Below are positions 1 through 11,789 of a DNA stretch of 64,000 bases, piece after piece. A model generated the notes under the pieces. The model was not told the origin of the DNA. It was given only the letters and a program-made list of their open reading frames with translations, and searched no databases. The position numbers and the translations under genes were made by a program. Position 1 is the first letter of the stretch. Every line of letters starts with the position of its first letter. The stretch is from Metellina segmentata (Eukaryota > Arthropoda > Arachnida > Araneae > Tetragnathidae): positions 77,481,100-77,545,099 of the forward strand of contig OX375872.1 in assembly GCA_947359465.1 (NCBI GenBank). Reading direction: 5' to 3'.

Positions 1-156
1 AAACGTCCACACTACGACAACATGAGAACATTTGAGATCATGACAGGTTTAACGTGCACCAAGCTCCACGTACATGATATAATCTTTGGTTGGATCGAAT
101 TTCTAACTCGCAATCTCCTCCAGTTGCTAATCAACTACTGTATCAACTGGGCTCCT
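1..156 (-). repeat. SINE family 2, truncated copy
   Basis: The tRNA-like head lies at the right end on the minus strand, with a B-box-like GTTCGAAT-type motif and the characteristic 'ttggttgga' linker; it matches other family 2 copies in this window (5544-5860, 17085-17400, 57660-57950). The copy runs off the left edge. Confidence 0.7.
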
Positions 157-1546
157 AAATATGATAAATATGCAGAATGCTTTTCGTAATATTTTAAAAT
201 AAAATAACAGGATTTTATAAATTAAGAGTTCTTAAAAGAGTTATCAATACACCACTGCAAATATGAATATTTTAATCTTCACTAACACAAACAGCTCACA
301 TATTCGTATCTATATAAACAGCGACAGTGCTTCAAAGGGGAGAAAAAGTAAGAAGCTAATTTCGAGTAACAATAGTGGAATACAATATTGAAATAACAAT
401 AAGCAAATATTTGCTTAGTGTTATTAAAAGCCATAAACATGGTGGCAAATACGCTCATTGTAAGGTGATTTTTGTATTTGATCAAACGAGATGCGTAGAT
501 TAAAGTATTCTCTTACTTAAAAATTTAAACAAAGGTTATCAAATTTTAAATAAAGCAACTAAGTGAAACTTTTAAAATGTAATACGGTCTCTAGTTAGAC
601 ATTTTGTATAACATTCAAATTTCTAACTTCTTTTTTTTTCTCGAAATGAAATTTTAAGGTGTTAGACTCTCGACCGGAAGGTTTCTGGTTCGAATCCGGG
701 TTAGTGCATGGATGTTTGTAATAAAACAACTTGACGGCCGGATCATAGATAGAAAAGGGAAATAAGTAAGACTACTCTTCCAGATTGTGAGTAAAACAAG
801 TGTATTGCCTATCACATAGCTTTTCATTAAGTCAATAAAAACCAAATATTCAAATTTAAAAACAAGCGAATTCTAAGAAAAAGATGTCGAGTAAAGATAA
901 TAACTTTAAAATGGCTTCTTAACGTATACTCACTGTTTATACTCAATACAAACATTGTGTTTTTTGTTTAGTTTAATTTTGCCCAAGATGCATCAATGGC
1001 TTATAAATGTTCACAAATATCAATTGTATCCACCCTATACACAGTACAATTTCATAATTAAAATTACCATTACCATTACCTAGTTTGAAATAAAGTTGAT
1101 AGAACTTCTATTTTTTCGTATTAAATATTATCTCTACACACATTTAACGTTACAATAATCCTTAAGAATGCAAGCTAAATATCCCGTGAAAGGACTTCGA
1201 AAGTTTCTGTATTTACCAACAACTATTGAAATCATTGTGTCGTGATTTATTACAGAAACTTCATCGCTAATACCTCACGTGATAACGTTTGAGTTTTCCG
1301 GGCTAAAAATGTTTACGGCCGTTAAGTGTAAATAAATTGAATCATACATGCAATCTCTTTCTCTCTCTTCCCTTCTTTTTGTTGTAAAAAGCGATAGCAG
1401 AGCGAAAATGTCCCAGTTTTTACAGTATATAATGATTGAAGTTGCACTTAAATCGCAATTCAACCAGCTTTGCGAAGATGGTTACCCTCTCGGTGAGTTA
1501 ACAACATTATTTCCCTCTTTGTGGAGTTTAACTTATTCTTGTTTAA
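157..1546. other. AT-rich stretch without a confirmed gene
   Basis: Mostly AT-rich unique sequence. A short SINE family 1 head fragment lies at about 654-715. At 1348-1493 an open frame ends in a good donor (ctcg|gtgagt) just downstream of a TATATAA at about 1424-1430, so a short first exon is possible, but the frame has no recognisable domain and no convincing signal peptide. Confidence 0.4.
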
Positions 1547-2646
1547 GTTGATCCAACTGAAGTTTTTCTGTAAACGTTTTGTAATACCTTCCCTAAAATT
1601 GTCTCTCTCTTTTCTATGATTTAAAATTATAACAAAAATTATTATTTCTTCGCATTTTATGTAATCAAAACTTTTACATCTTCAGTTATAATTTAGTGAT
1701 TTTGCTTAAAGTTACCAATTTTTTCTTTGTTAATATCTTTTTCTTGCCCTAACTCTCTTCAGACTAAAATTGTTAGTCACTAAGAATGCACATTTCTCAA
1801 TAACAGAAGTACCTGGTAGTTAGAAAGTTGACCCAATTGAAGTTTTTCTGTAAAAGTTTTGTAATACCTTCCTTAAAATTATTCTTTTTTTTTATGATTT
1901 AAAATTACAACTAAAATTATTATTTTTTTCGCATTTCATGTAATTAAAACTTTTACATTTTCAGTTATAATTTAGTGATTTTGTTTAAAAATTACCAATT
2001 TTTTCTTTGTTAATATCTTTTCCTTGCCTTCAGACTAAAATTGTTAGTCACTTAGAATGCACATTTCTCAATAACCGAAGTACCTGGTAGTTAGAAAGTT
2101 GACCCAACTGAAGTTTTTCTGTAAAAGTTTTGTAATACCTTTTTTCCCTAAAATTGTCTCTCTTTTCTATGATTTAAAATTACAACTAAAATTATTATTT
2201 TTTTCGCATTTCATGTAATTAAAACTTTTACATTTTCAGTTATAATTTAGTGATTTTGTTTAAAAATTACCAATTTTTTCTTTGTTAATATCTTTTCCTT
2301 GCCTTCAGACTAAAATTGTTAGTCACTTAGAATGCACATTTTTCAATAACCGAAGTACCTGGTAGTTAGAAAGTTGACCCAACTGAAGTTTTTCTGTAAA
2401 AGTTTTGTAATACCTTCCCTAAAATTGTCTCTCTTTTCTATGATTTAAAATTACAACTAAAATTATTATTTTTTTCGCATTTCATGTAATTAAAACTTTT
2501 ACATTTTCAGTTATAATTTAGTGATTTTGTTTACAAATTACCAATTTTTTCTTTGTTAATATCTTTTCCTTGCCTTCAGACTAAAATTGTTAGTCACTTA
2601 GAATGCACATTTCTCAATAACCGAAGTACCTGGTAGTTGGAAAGTT
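1547..2646. repeat. Tandem array, four copies of a ~275-bp unit
   Basis: Units begin near 1547, 1827, 2098 and 2373 with 'gttgacccaactgaag' and end with 'ccgaagtacctggtagtt'. Unit lengths are about 280, 271, 275 and 273 bp. Copies 2-4 are much more alike than copy 1, which has extra insertions. The unit is AT-rich and has no open frame. Confidence 0.9.
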
Positions 2647-4769
2647 TGTTCTGGAACACTCGATTTAGGATGAGATCATTTATGTTATGATACCTAATAT
2701 GTTTTGATAATTGAACCTCAGATTAAATTGTAAGTTTTCCGTGTATTGAAGACCACTTTGGCAGTCACTGCTTCGATTCGCCCACGTTTGAATTTGTCAC
2801 GTCGTTCTGAATTCGTCCACGTTTATTTCAGAATAATCAAAATGTTTGACCAGTTACTTCTTAAGAAAATAATAAGTTTATTGAAGAATAACCAACAATT
2901 TCATTAATTTTTTCTGTAGATTTTTCAATTCCGGGGCACTTATATTTTTAAAATTTGAATTAACTACAACTTTCATCTGTTCACACTTTGATTGAATTCA
3001 GCCTTGGATTCAAAGATTATTTCAACGCACATGAAAGTTGTATTTTATTACATTTAGAAAACCTTGGCATATTATATAGCGGTGTTAAAATTCAGCTATG
3101 GATAGGAGTATATTATAACATTCCGTCGTAGTTAAAATTCCAGATATGGATGAGGAGTATACTGTCTGAGAAAGCCATCGCAAGAAAAACTTAGTATTCT
3201 TAGTAACCTATAGTTCTACCTACTAGCTATTCATATATCTTATAAGCCTAATTTCGATGTTATTGAAATAAAATTTAATACGATTGATAAGGAATAAGAA
3301 TGAGTTAATGTGCAGTGAAATGTTGCAATTACAGTTTCTAAAAATCAATATTTTGCTTTTAAAATATTGTGCTGGTTATAGAGTTGATTGATCTTCAATA
3401 GTCAGAAATTGTTTTGTCTAAATAAAAGTAACAATTAAACATTCCTTGCAGAAAACTGTACTAAATATATGAGGACAGAGGTATCCAAATCCCTGGTCAC
3501 TTCAAGTAGTTATAAAAATGTGTGGGTGGGAATAGCACGAAAAGAAGATTCTAGAGAACCCGGTTTCCATATCATATTTCAGCAATTTAATTACAATTTA
3601 CGTAAATTCAGAAAAATTAATCTTACATTTTTTACTGAAGTGCTGAAAGTAAATCGCTAAAAAGTGATAACTATATATATATAATTTTACGATTACATTG
3701 AATCTTTGAGAAGCTGCTTTTTTAGATTAAATTCCTTATAATTTGTTATTGAAAACCGGTATTAAAATAAGGCGTCACTATAAAGGGGATTTAGGTTCTT
3801 CGTTAATATTAACTCATTACGTATACTGACAAACAAATGTTTTTACTTTACAGCTGTTTAAATAGTGACAATTCGTTTTTATCTCAAAAAGTAAAAATTA
3901 TAGATATTTTGTATAGTGTAATGTATCTTTTAAACAAATTGCAGTGCGACAATGCACTGCTCATAATTATGAAAAAAAAAATTTTAAAGCTCCCAAAAAT
4001 GTCAGTTAATGAGTTTCTGCTCTAAGCCAACGATATAATGGCTGATCAAGAATATCGAAGATTTTTACCGAGAAGTCTTTAGATAACTCTTTAAAATACA
4101 GTGCTATCATGTAAACGTGTTTTTAGACTTACAACGTGTGAGGTTTTATACTTAGTCTGAATTTTGTATGAATGCTTTGGCAGTTTAACATTCAGAAGAG
4201 AGGTTTACATGCACGCTAATTCCAATTTAGACTACAACAGAATTTTACTGCATGTATATGGAGCCATTAGATCCGATTTCAAGGTGTATATTATACATTC
4301 TTAAAGCAATAGCTATAAAAAACTAAAAAAGTAACCATCGACTGGAAAGCGCACAAGACAATTTAGCTTGGGTATAAAAGCAATTTTACCATTAAAAGTA
4401 CATTGGTTGCATGAAACGTGAATTGTATACGGGAGGATATTCCTATATTTTATTTCTCTTCTAATATATGATGGTTTAAATTTTATGCTCTTGTTATGTA
4501 GATACGACTTGATCTAGCATTAGTTTAACTATTGCAGAAGTGTGTATACAAACGTCATAGCAATACCTACACAACATAAGTGGGCGTATGTAGTTTTACG
4601 CGCATGACAAGTTATTTTTTATTTCTACATCCCAAGTATAGTAGAGTTATCTAGCAAAATATATCAAATTAGATAGCATATCTAGATTCTTTAGGTTTTA
4701 TAGATAAGGTATTCATGATTAAAATAACTGATGTATGCATGCAGGATTTTGAGTTACCTGAGCAGAACT
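2647..4769. other. AT-rich intergenic stretch
   Basis: No confirmed gene. It holds the possible CUB-like exon at 3452-3601 and, at about 3945-4035, a ~90-bp segment that recurs at about 36270-36370 ('tgtcagttaatgag' and 'tctgctctaag' shared). Confidence 0.4.
3452..3601 (+). CDS. Possible internal exon with CUB-like end
   Basis: A good acceptor (ttccttgcag at 3442-3451) is followed by an open frame which, read with two phase bases first, gives a segment containing NVWVGIARKEDSREPGF followed by HIIFQQF. The GF-x(3)-F-x(2)-F ending and the preceding hydrophobic strand resemble the last strands of CUB domains (known family pattern). A weak donor (ttac|gtaaat) follows at 3601. No flanking exons were found with certainty; the open frame at 1348 ends in the compatible phase 1 but lacks recognisable content. 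It could be a gene fragment or chance. Confidence 0.22.
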
Positions 4770-4985
4770 TTAACTTTCCTGGTGATTGTCTCGACGAGGT
4801 ATCTCGTTCATTAGCAAAACAGACTAGATCGTGATGGACGAGATATCTTGTCATTAGAAGAAAACTGACAGGATTTTGATCTCGTGGTGATCTAAAAAGT
4901 GGCAATATCTTGATGACGAGATATCTGGCCATTCGCAAAATTGGTCCGATCTTGATGAACATGGAGGAACTACATGGAGGATTAA
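4770..4985. mobile_element. Palindromic TTAA-type MITE, copy A
   Basis: Bounded by TTAA on both sides (4770-4773 and 4982-4985). The left arm carries CCTGGTGATTGTCTCGACGAG and the interior repeats GACGAGATATCT-type palindromes three times. It matches the copies at 11338, 27408, 31998, 51497 and 59990. TTAA targets with CCCT/AGGG ends are the hallmark of piggyBac-type elements, so this is inferred to be a non-autonomous piggyBac relative. The 107-codon open frame across it is not a gene. Confidence 0.75.
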
Positions 4986-5543
4986 AGTGCATCTATTTTA
5001 TTTATAAAATTTGCTTTATACTCTGTTGAATACAGATTCATAACAAAATCTACTGTTATAGGAGAATTTTCAAGAAACACAAAGTACCAGTTTACGGATA
5101 ACCAAACCCAATATTCTTCTATTGAACGTTATTTTGGATTGAAATTGATCTATGTGTGTTGGTGGGCATTAAAAATGGCGAGTAATTTAATTTAACAAAA
5201 TGCTGGTGACACATGGGTAATTAGTATTTTACTTTCACAAACATATTTGATTCATTCGCCCTCTCGGTCTTAAGATAACGATAAATTGAGGTACGTTAAC
5301 GAATATATTAATGGCTGCGTTGAAAAGGTAAGTGGTATATCTTTTCTTGCTTAAGTATTTTAGCTATAGCCTCTAAAGTGCGTTGATGGACAACTGATGC
5401 TTCCTCTTTCGAAGCATTAGAAAAAATGTCTTTAAACTGAGAACAAGGCAAGTACTTTTGCATTTATCGAATTCTAAGAAACTTTAAATGAAAATTTGTG
5501 TAAATTGCGTTTGAAAAATAGTATACGTTTCATTCATATTTAA

Positions 5544-5860
5544 GGGCCGTGGTAGCCCGATTGAATGAGTAACGGATTAGCAACCGGATGGTTGTGAGTT
5601 CGAAACTTGACTCAACCAAAGACCATCGTGTTTACGGGGGCTGCTATGCGTTAAATCTGTCGTACAAACAAATGTTCCACATTGGTATGGTGTGGACGTT
5701 TCGACAGTGGGTTGCCATTTGAAGTGTTGACCTCGTCATCTGACCGTGGTTCAAAATTATGTGTTGTTGCCCTCATATCTCTTCGTTGGGGATTGTTACC
5801 GGACCATCGCCAATAGCCCGTTGTATTGCTCTCCAGAACGACGTTAATTAAATGCCATTA
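5544..5860 (+). repeat. SINE family 2, near full length
   Basis: The tRNA-like head starts at 'gggccgtggtagcccgattg', has an internal GAGTTCGAA box, then the shared body (cgtcatctgaccgtggttc) and the tail 'cgacgttaatt'. Several changes from other copies indicate age. Confidence 0.8.
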
Positions 5861-6234
5861 CTATTCATATTTAAAGACGCTATTTCTTATGTTTCGAATT
5901 TTTGCGATGACTTTATTTTACCGGCATACTGATTTTGATCTGAAAAGCTTTGTAGCTCCATTCTATTATATATTTTAGGCATGTAAAATGATGTCATATT
6001 TATATCCCCACAATTATTTTGTGTTTCAAAAATTTAAGTTGTAATGTAGAAAGTTGTGTAGTCTACAGATTTTACTTACACCTTATTTTATCACTTCAGA
6101 CCTCTATTGCACTACTCGTCATCTGATGGACAAGAGTTCGGAGACGGGTGTAGAATAAAGATTTTACTTACATATTTACTTATTCAACTGTAAACTGTTA
6201 ACATTTTCTAAAACTCTGTTTCTCTACCTTATGT

Positions 6235-6689
6235 TGTTGTTGTTGTTGTTTCTAATGCCTACACTGGCAGATCAGAGGAGTGCCAGGCCCGTCGAAGACG
6301 GCAAGAGGCGAGGGGGTGCGCCTTCCATGTTATTGAGCCCCATTGGGAGGAGGTCCGACTTCGCTCGGCATACATGACACATCCGTTTTACAGGAAGGTC
6401 CCTTTCATACATCCATTCACTCACACATATCGTAATTTAGATACCAATCAGAGGCCGACAACCCTCTGATCAGATACCCCCAGAGGTATTGATTTGGTAT
6501 GGGAACATGGGGGACTTTGTGACCACGACCTATTTAACGTGCCCCAGTCACCATTAGTGAACACGACGGTCTTTAGCCAGGTCGAAGCGCCGATCTCACA
6601 ATCGTCAGAATTGCAGGCTCCGCCGAGGACAGAACCCACAACCCTTCTGATGCGAGCCCGACGCTCTACTGACTGAGCTACCGCGGCTC
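6235..6689 (-). repeat. tRNA-derived SINE, distinct family, with target duplication
   Basis: On the minus strand the element starts with a tRNA-like head (gtagctcagtcagtagagcg, then an anticodon-arm-like segment and GTGGGTTC) and ends in a (CAA)n tail, seen on the plus strand as (GTT)n at 6234-6250. It is flanked by an 11-bp direct repeat ctaccttatgt at 6224-6234 and 6690-6700, the target-site duplication. It is unrelated in body to the other SINE families here. Opposing open frames across it are not genes. Confidence 0.85.
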
Positions 6690-7291
6690 CTACCTTATGT
6701 AAAGAAGTTTTACCCGCGACTCATCAAGTAAAAATTTGCTTTTAAGTTTAATTATAAACTCTTCAAGTGTTATTGGGTTAATTGAAACTAATTCTAAATA
6801 ACACTCACATTCTCATAATGTTTTTAAATATAAACATGGTATTTCTTGTTTCTTGTAGAATAATATAGATTTAATAAATATTGCCATTTTGAGTACTTAC
6901 TAATATGTGGTTAGACAAAATATTACTTATATACTATATCTATACAACAGCCCATAATAACATAGTTCAGTTTCCTCAAAATGAAAGACATTACTAAAAA
7001 TGGGGTATTGAGTGTGCTAGGTAAATTTATATCGTTTTTCGGTTAATTGTACATATAGAAACATTCTGAATAATAATTGTTTAAGAGTATTAACCTGTAA
7101 AGTCATAAGTGTGTGCATTAAATTAAAAAATTTTGAACTGAAATTTAATTTATTCACATCGATCTAATCATAGCAGCTTGTGATAGTTACTTGGTTGCTA
7201 GTCATATTTCTGCATATTTATTTAATCGATTCTTACCATCCATTTAAAGTATCATCCATTTAAAGTTCTCTTCCATGTTTTTTAGATTACG

Positions 7292-7373
7292 ATGTATGAA
7301 TCAAGACGAGTACTTATGACTATGCTTATGTACATTTTTCTCCTCAATGCTATTGCAGGAGAAAGATGTAGAG
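7292..7373 (+). CDS. Signal-peptide exon of the Pro-X-X repeat protein
   Basis: ATG at 7292 opens 27 codons with a hydrophobic core (VLMTMLMYIFLLNAIA), a classical secretion signal, followed by GERCR and a donor G|GTAAAT at 7373/7374. The exon ends in phase 1, and the large downstream exon starts with two bases after either of two nearby acceptors, so the frames join exactly. A possible acceptor (ttttttag at 7277-7284) just before the ATG suggests a further 5'UTR exon. The only cysteine of the whole protein seems to lie here. I chose this start because it supplies the signal the large exon lacks. Confidence 0.72.
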
Positions 7374-7718
7374 GTAAATATTTTATCTGTACTATACCTT
7401 TATATCTTTTCTCTATTACGTAGATTTTAGGTTATAAATCACGCAGTTTTAAAAAATTGTGATTCTATTGCAATCTTAAATTTTATTTGGAATTTTATAC
7501 TTCAAAACTAGTGATAAAATTCAATAATGTCATCATTGAATTGACTGTGAATTAAGACACTCGATAACGCGAATAGTAAGGCATAGGATAATATACAGAA
7601 AACATAAAATGTGTTTACAAAGTTAAATGCATGTAATTTTGATTATGAAAAACGTACACAATTTTGATTTCGAATAAATTATGTTGCCAAATCATTAATT
7701 TTCACTTTCCAAGAGGTT

Positions 7719-8270
7719 GTTTCAACGAGAAATCTCGTCCATTATCTGGTCACTTTTCTTTAGGACAAGATATCTCGTCCAAACAGCCGACCAACCGGTA
7801 TAGTGGTAAAGGAGTTGGCCTCTAGATCGGAAGGTTCCTGGTTCCAATCCGGGTCAGGGCATGGATGTTTGTAAGCGTATGGTGTAGAGGCGGCTGGTGC
7901 ATCTTAAATCTGTTGTAGCCAAAAGTCCTCACGTTGGGTTGGTGTGGAAGTTTGGAGAGTGGGGTGCCAGCTCTGATGTTGTCTTGTCATCTGACAGGGG
8001 TTCAAAATTACATGGCGATACACCGAATGGCTTAGGTTGGGACGGTGGCAACTAGTTAAATCTTGTCGAGACAAAATTGCTTTATTACTCGAAGGGGAAT
8101 GAAGTTCCAAGTTGGAAAAAAATTGCCCCTTGCCAAGAATTGATGACAGTTTGGAACAGGTTCTCGCACCAGAGCTGGCTACTACAAAGCCGTACTATAC
8201 TTTCGACGTAAAGATAAATCACCAGGAGGGTCACTTCATGACAAGTTCCCATTAACCAGGCACTCAAATA
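7719..8270. mobile_element. Longer relative of the palindromic MITE, interrupted by a SINE
   Basis: 7719-7788 carries the MITE arm (tcaacgagaaatctcgtcc, gatatctcgtcc). A SINE family 1 copy interrupts it, and after about 8060 the sequence resumes as 'cttgtcgagacaaaattgc' and continues for ~200 bp that also follow the MITE arm at 31025-31220. The shared ~200-bp part may once have been coding but is frameshifted here. The whole lies in the intron of the Pro-X-X gene. Confidence 0.55.
7789..8030 (+). repeat. SINE family 1
   Basis: The tRNA-like head reads gccgaccaaccggtatagtg with A-box 'tagtgg' and a B-box-like 'ggttccaatcc' (one change from GGTTCGAATCC); then comes the family 1 linker (gcatggatgtttgtaagcg) and the body shared with family 2. 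It is truncated before the usual tail and sits inside the MITE relative at 7719-8270. Confidence 0.8.
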
Positions 8271-8805
8271 GTACAATTTTAAGAACAAAGCATTTTATAT
8301 TTTTGAGGAAATTGAAAACTAGTGTCTGATATGAAACAAATTAACATGCAAAGTGTTACTACTGTTTTATGACTGACAGTTCTTAAAATTTAGGGAAACG
8401 AGTAAAGAGGACTTTTAAAAAGCTAAGAAAAACAGAAGAAAGGTCATCGTATTACGACAACGGTATTATTCATTAATCTTACAAAGCAGTCTTACCATAT
8501 GTAAATTAAGGCTATACAAAACCTATCGCATACACGCTACAGTAAAAGTACGATTGCCCCTATCCGGCTGAGCCGTGAGCGAATACACAGATTTAGAGGC
8601 TGGCATATATAATTAGTGGTTTAATAAAGACATCAAATTTCTAAACTGTGTCAAAAGAAAATTTTATAGAGTGATGCTTTTATATTTTCAATTAAAATTA
8701 ACTACCTCAAAAAATAAATTATAAACAATTAAATGTTGCCTTGTATATTATGAGTTATAAAAAAGCTTGAATATCATTTCTTATCTAATATATTTTACCA
8801 AGTAG

Positions 8806-11303
8806 GTAGAAATTCTACCATACCTCTCCAGCTTCCATCAGTGGATGGATGGACACCACCCTCTAACCTGCCGAATATGGAAGTTGTGCCTACAATATCA
8901 AGCGTTCCAGGAATGAATGGAGTTCCCACACTGCCAAGCGTACCAGACGGTCCAACATTACCGAATATGCCCGAAGTTCCTACTTTACCGAATATGCCCG
9001 ATAGACCGACGGTTCCAAGTATGCCTGTAGCTCCGACATTGCCTAATATGCCGGATGCGCCAACTATACCCAATATGCCTGAGGTTCCCACACTACCGAA
9101 CGCACCAGATGGACCTACTGTTCCTAGCATACCACAAATACCTAGGCATCGTCATTTACTTGGAATATATGAGAGAGAATCTCGTCAACTTCCGTCATTG
9201 GATGGATGGACACCGCCCTCTAACTTACCGAATGTGGAAGTTATGCCTACAATCCCAAGCGTTTCTGGAATTAATGGAGTTCCCACAGTTCCTAGTGCAC
9301 CAAATGGCCCAACACTACCGAACATGCCCCAAATTCCTACTTTACCGAATATGCCCGATGGACCGACAGTTCCCAGCATGCCAGTAGCTCCAACATTGCC
9401 TAATATGCCTCCAGCCCCAACTCTGCCGAATATGCCAGATGCACCCACTTTACCTGGTGCACCAAATATTCCAGAGGGAGCTACTGTTCCTAGCAATCCT
9501 AATATACCAGACATAAATGAAATTCCTGATATGTCGCGAATATCCAAAAGGTTACATTCTCGCTTAAGTTCTATTGAATCTCGCCAGCTTCCACCAGTGC
9601 CAACATTGCCTAATATGCCAGTCGTCCCAACACTACCGAATATGCCCGATGGACCGACAGTTCCCAGTATGCCAGTAGCACCAACATTGCCTAATATGCC
9701 GCCAGCTCCGACTCTACCTAACATGCCAGATGGGCCAACTTTACCTAATATGCCAGTAGCACCAACATTGCCTAGTATGCCAGACGCCCCAACACTACCA
9801 AATATGCCCGATGGTCCGACAGTTCCCAATATGCCAGTTGCACCAACATTGCCTAATATGCCGCCAGCTCCGACTCTTCCTAGCATGCCAGAAGGACCAA
9901 CTTTACCTAATATGCCAGTAGCACCAACATTGCCTAGTATGCCAGACGCCCCAACACTACCGAATATGCCCGATGGCCCGACAGTTCCCAATATGCCAGT
10001 AGCACCAACATTGCCTAATATGCCGCCAGCTCCGACTCTTCCTAGTATGCCAGATGGACCAACTTTACCTAATATGCCGGATGCACCAACTTTACCAAAT
10101 ATGCCAGAGGGACCCACATTACCAAGTATACCGAATGCTCCAACTCTGCCAAACATGCCAGTAGCACCTACTTTACCGAATATGCCAGATGGACCAACTG
10201 CTCCTAACGTGCCAAATATGCCTGGTGCTCGTGCAGAGAACGACTCCCCCTTTATTTCAGAAAAACATGCTTTACTGCACAATCGTTATTCAGTAAGAAT
10301 GGAAGAAGTTCCTATTAACTTTAAAGAATCACCAATTCCAAGTCATCAACATTTATTTAGAATTAACAGGCACGTATCTCGCCAGTTTCCATCAGTGGAT
10401 GGATGGACACCACCCTCGAACTTGCCAAATATGGAAGTTGTGCCTACAATTCCGAGCGTTTCAGGAATTAATGGAGTTCCCACAGTTCCTAGTGCACCAA
10501 ACGGCCCAACACTACCAAATATGCCCGATATTCCTACTTTACCGAATATGCCCGATGGACCGACTCTTCCTAGCATGCCAGAAGGACCAACTTTACCTAA
10601 TATGCCAGTAGCACCAACATTGCCTAGTATGCCAGACGCCCCAACACTACCGAATATGCCCGATGGCCCGACAGTTCCCAATATGCCAGTAGCACCAACA
10701 TTGCCTAATATGCCACCAGCTCCTACTCTTCCTAACATGCCAGAAGGACCAACTTTACCTAATATGCCGGATTCACCAACTCTTCCGAACATGCCTAGGC
10801 ATCGTTATTTACTTGGAATAGATTTAAGAGAACCTCGTCAGTTTCCAAATGGATGGACACCCCCTTCGAATGTGCCAAATGTAGATGTACAACCTACAGT
10901 ACCGAATTTTCCTGGAATGAATGATATGCCCACAATGCCAAATTTACCTCCAGGGCCTACTTTACCGAACTTACCAGAAGGACCTACATTACCAAATATG
11001 CCAGAAGTACCAACTCTCCCAACTGTGCCCAACAGATCTGCACTAATCCCAGAATCAATCAAGAGAAACCTTCGAAATATCCAAAATCTTTTTGCACCAA
11101 GTGTTCCGAAAAATTTTGGCATTCATCGTAGAGCATTAAAAGACTTTTCTCGCTTGAACCCTACGTTTCCGGCTGTTCCAGGTCTACCAAATCAACCAGA
11201 CCTTCCTAACTTCCCTGATAAACCTAAAAACACTACTAATAATATGACTGAATCTGAAATCCCTGGAGTTTTCATTCCCGCTTATTCTGTTACTTTAGTT
11301 TAG
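8806..11303 (+). CDS. Secreted Pro-X-X triplet-repeat protein (main exon)
   Basis: Joined to the signal exon at 7292-7373, this gives an 859-residue protein with no recognised family. Almost all of it is a strict Pro-X-X triplet array organised in 27-bp nonapeptides (PTLPNMPDG, PTVPSMPVA, PTLPNMPPA): proline at every third residue for stretches of over 100 residues, apparently no cysteine, Met or Leu at regular positions. Basic spacers start new modules at Gln155, Gln288, Gln554 and Gln706 (RESRQLPS, IESRQLPP, HVSRQFPS, REPRQFPN); three of these are followed by a conserved block with GWTPPSN. The last ~90 residues (from about 770) are non-repetitive, with an NNMT sequon. By inference the repeats form polyproline-II rods of an extracellular structural, glue or silk-associated protein. 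The acceptor is ccaagtag at 8798-8805, or 3 bp earlier. Function unknown. Confidence 0.8.
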
Positions 11304-11337
11304 AATGAAACACACCTGTTCATTATATTTAAGTCTA

Positions 11338-11610
11338 TTAACCCTTCTGGTGGTTGTCTCGACGAGGTATTTTGACGTTAACAAAACTGACCAGATTTTC
11401 ATGGACGAGAAAGAAGAAATTAGTACAAGAAAACTGACTAAATCTTGATCTTGTCAGCATTAAAAATTCGGTAATAATTTGATGGACGAGATATCTTGTT
11501 AATAGCAAAACTTGACTGATCTTTATGGAACGAGAGATATCTGGTCATTGGTAAAATTGGGTAGATCTTGATGTACGTAGATATCTCGTCGAGACCATTT
11601 CGAGGTTTAA
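11338..11610. mobile_element. Palindromic TTAA-type MITE, copy B (in 3' region of the Pro-X-X gene)
   Basis: TTAACCC starts at 11338 and the right end is AGG-TTTAA at 11607-11610. The arms read TGGTGGTTGTCTCGACGAGG and gatatctcgtcgag. It lies between the stop codon at 11303 and the polyadenylation signal at 11768, so it is probably transcribed as part of the 3'UTR. Confidence 0.8.
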
Positions 11611-11767
11611 AATTGTTTTATATTCAAATTCCTTATTGTATTAAATTCAAAATGATAATTTTTGAACTTGTCTCACAGAGAAATTATATTTATTGATATA
11701 TGCGTACACCTTTTGTTTGTGAAAGTTTATTGCTGTGGTAGAAAAGTATTTATTTATTGCTTAGAGA

Positions 11768-11773
11768 AATAAA
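11768..11773 (+). terminator. Candidate polyadenylation signal of the Pro-X-X gene
   Basis: AATAAA 465 bp after the stop codon, followed within 60 bp by T-rich sequence. This is the first such hexamer after the stop that I see on this strand. Confidence 0.45.
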
Positions 11774-11789
11774 GTTATTTATTGTATAG

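Noticed and set aside
4669..4992. 107-codon minus-strand frame
   Set aside because: It lies wholly over a palindromic MITE and its flank.
7789..7862. Possible functional tRNA genes at the SINE heads
   Set aside because: The heads keep A- and B-box-like motifs but do not form a complete cloverleaf with an acceptor stem, and each is fused to a SINE body.
8795..10792. Long minus-strand frames opposite the Pro-X-X exon that read as collagen-like Gly-X-X
   Set aside because: They are the mechanical antisense of CC-rich triplet repeats (CC opposite GG); no signal exon, splice context or non-repetitive domains on that strand, while the plus strand has all of these.
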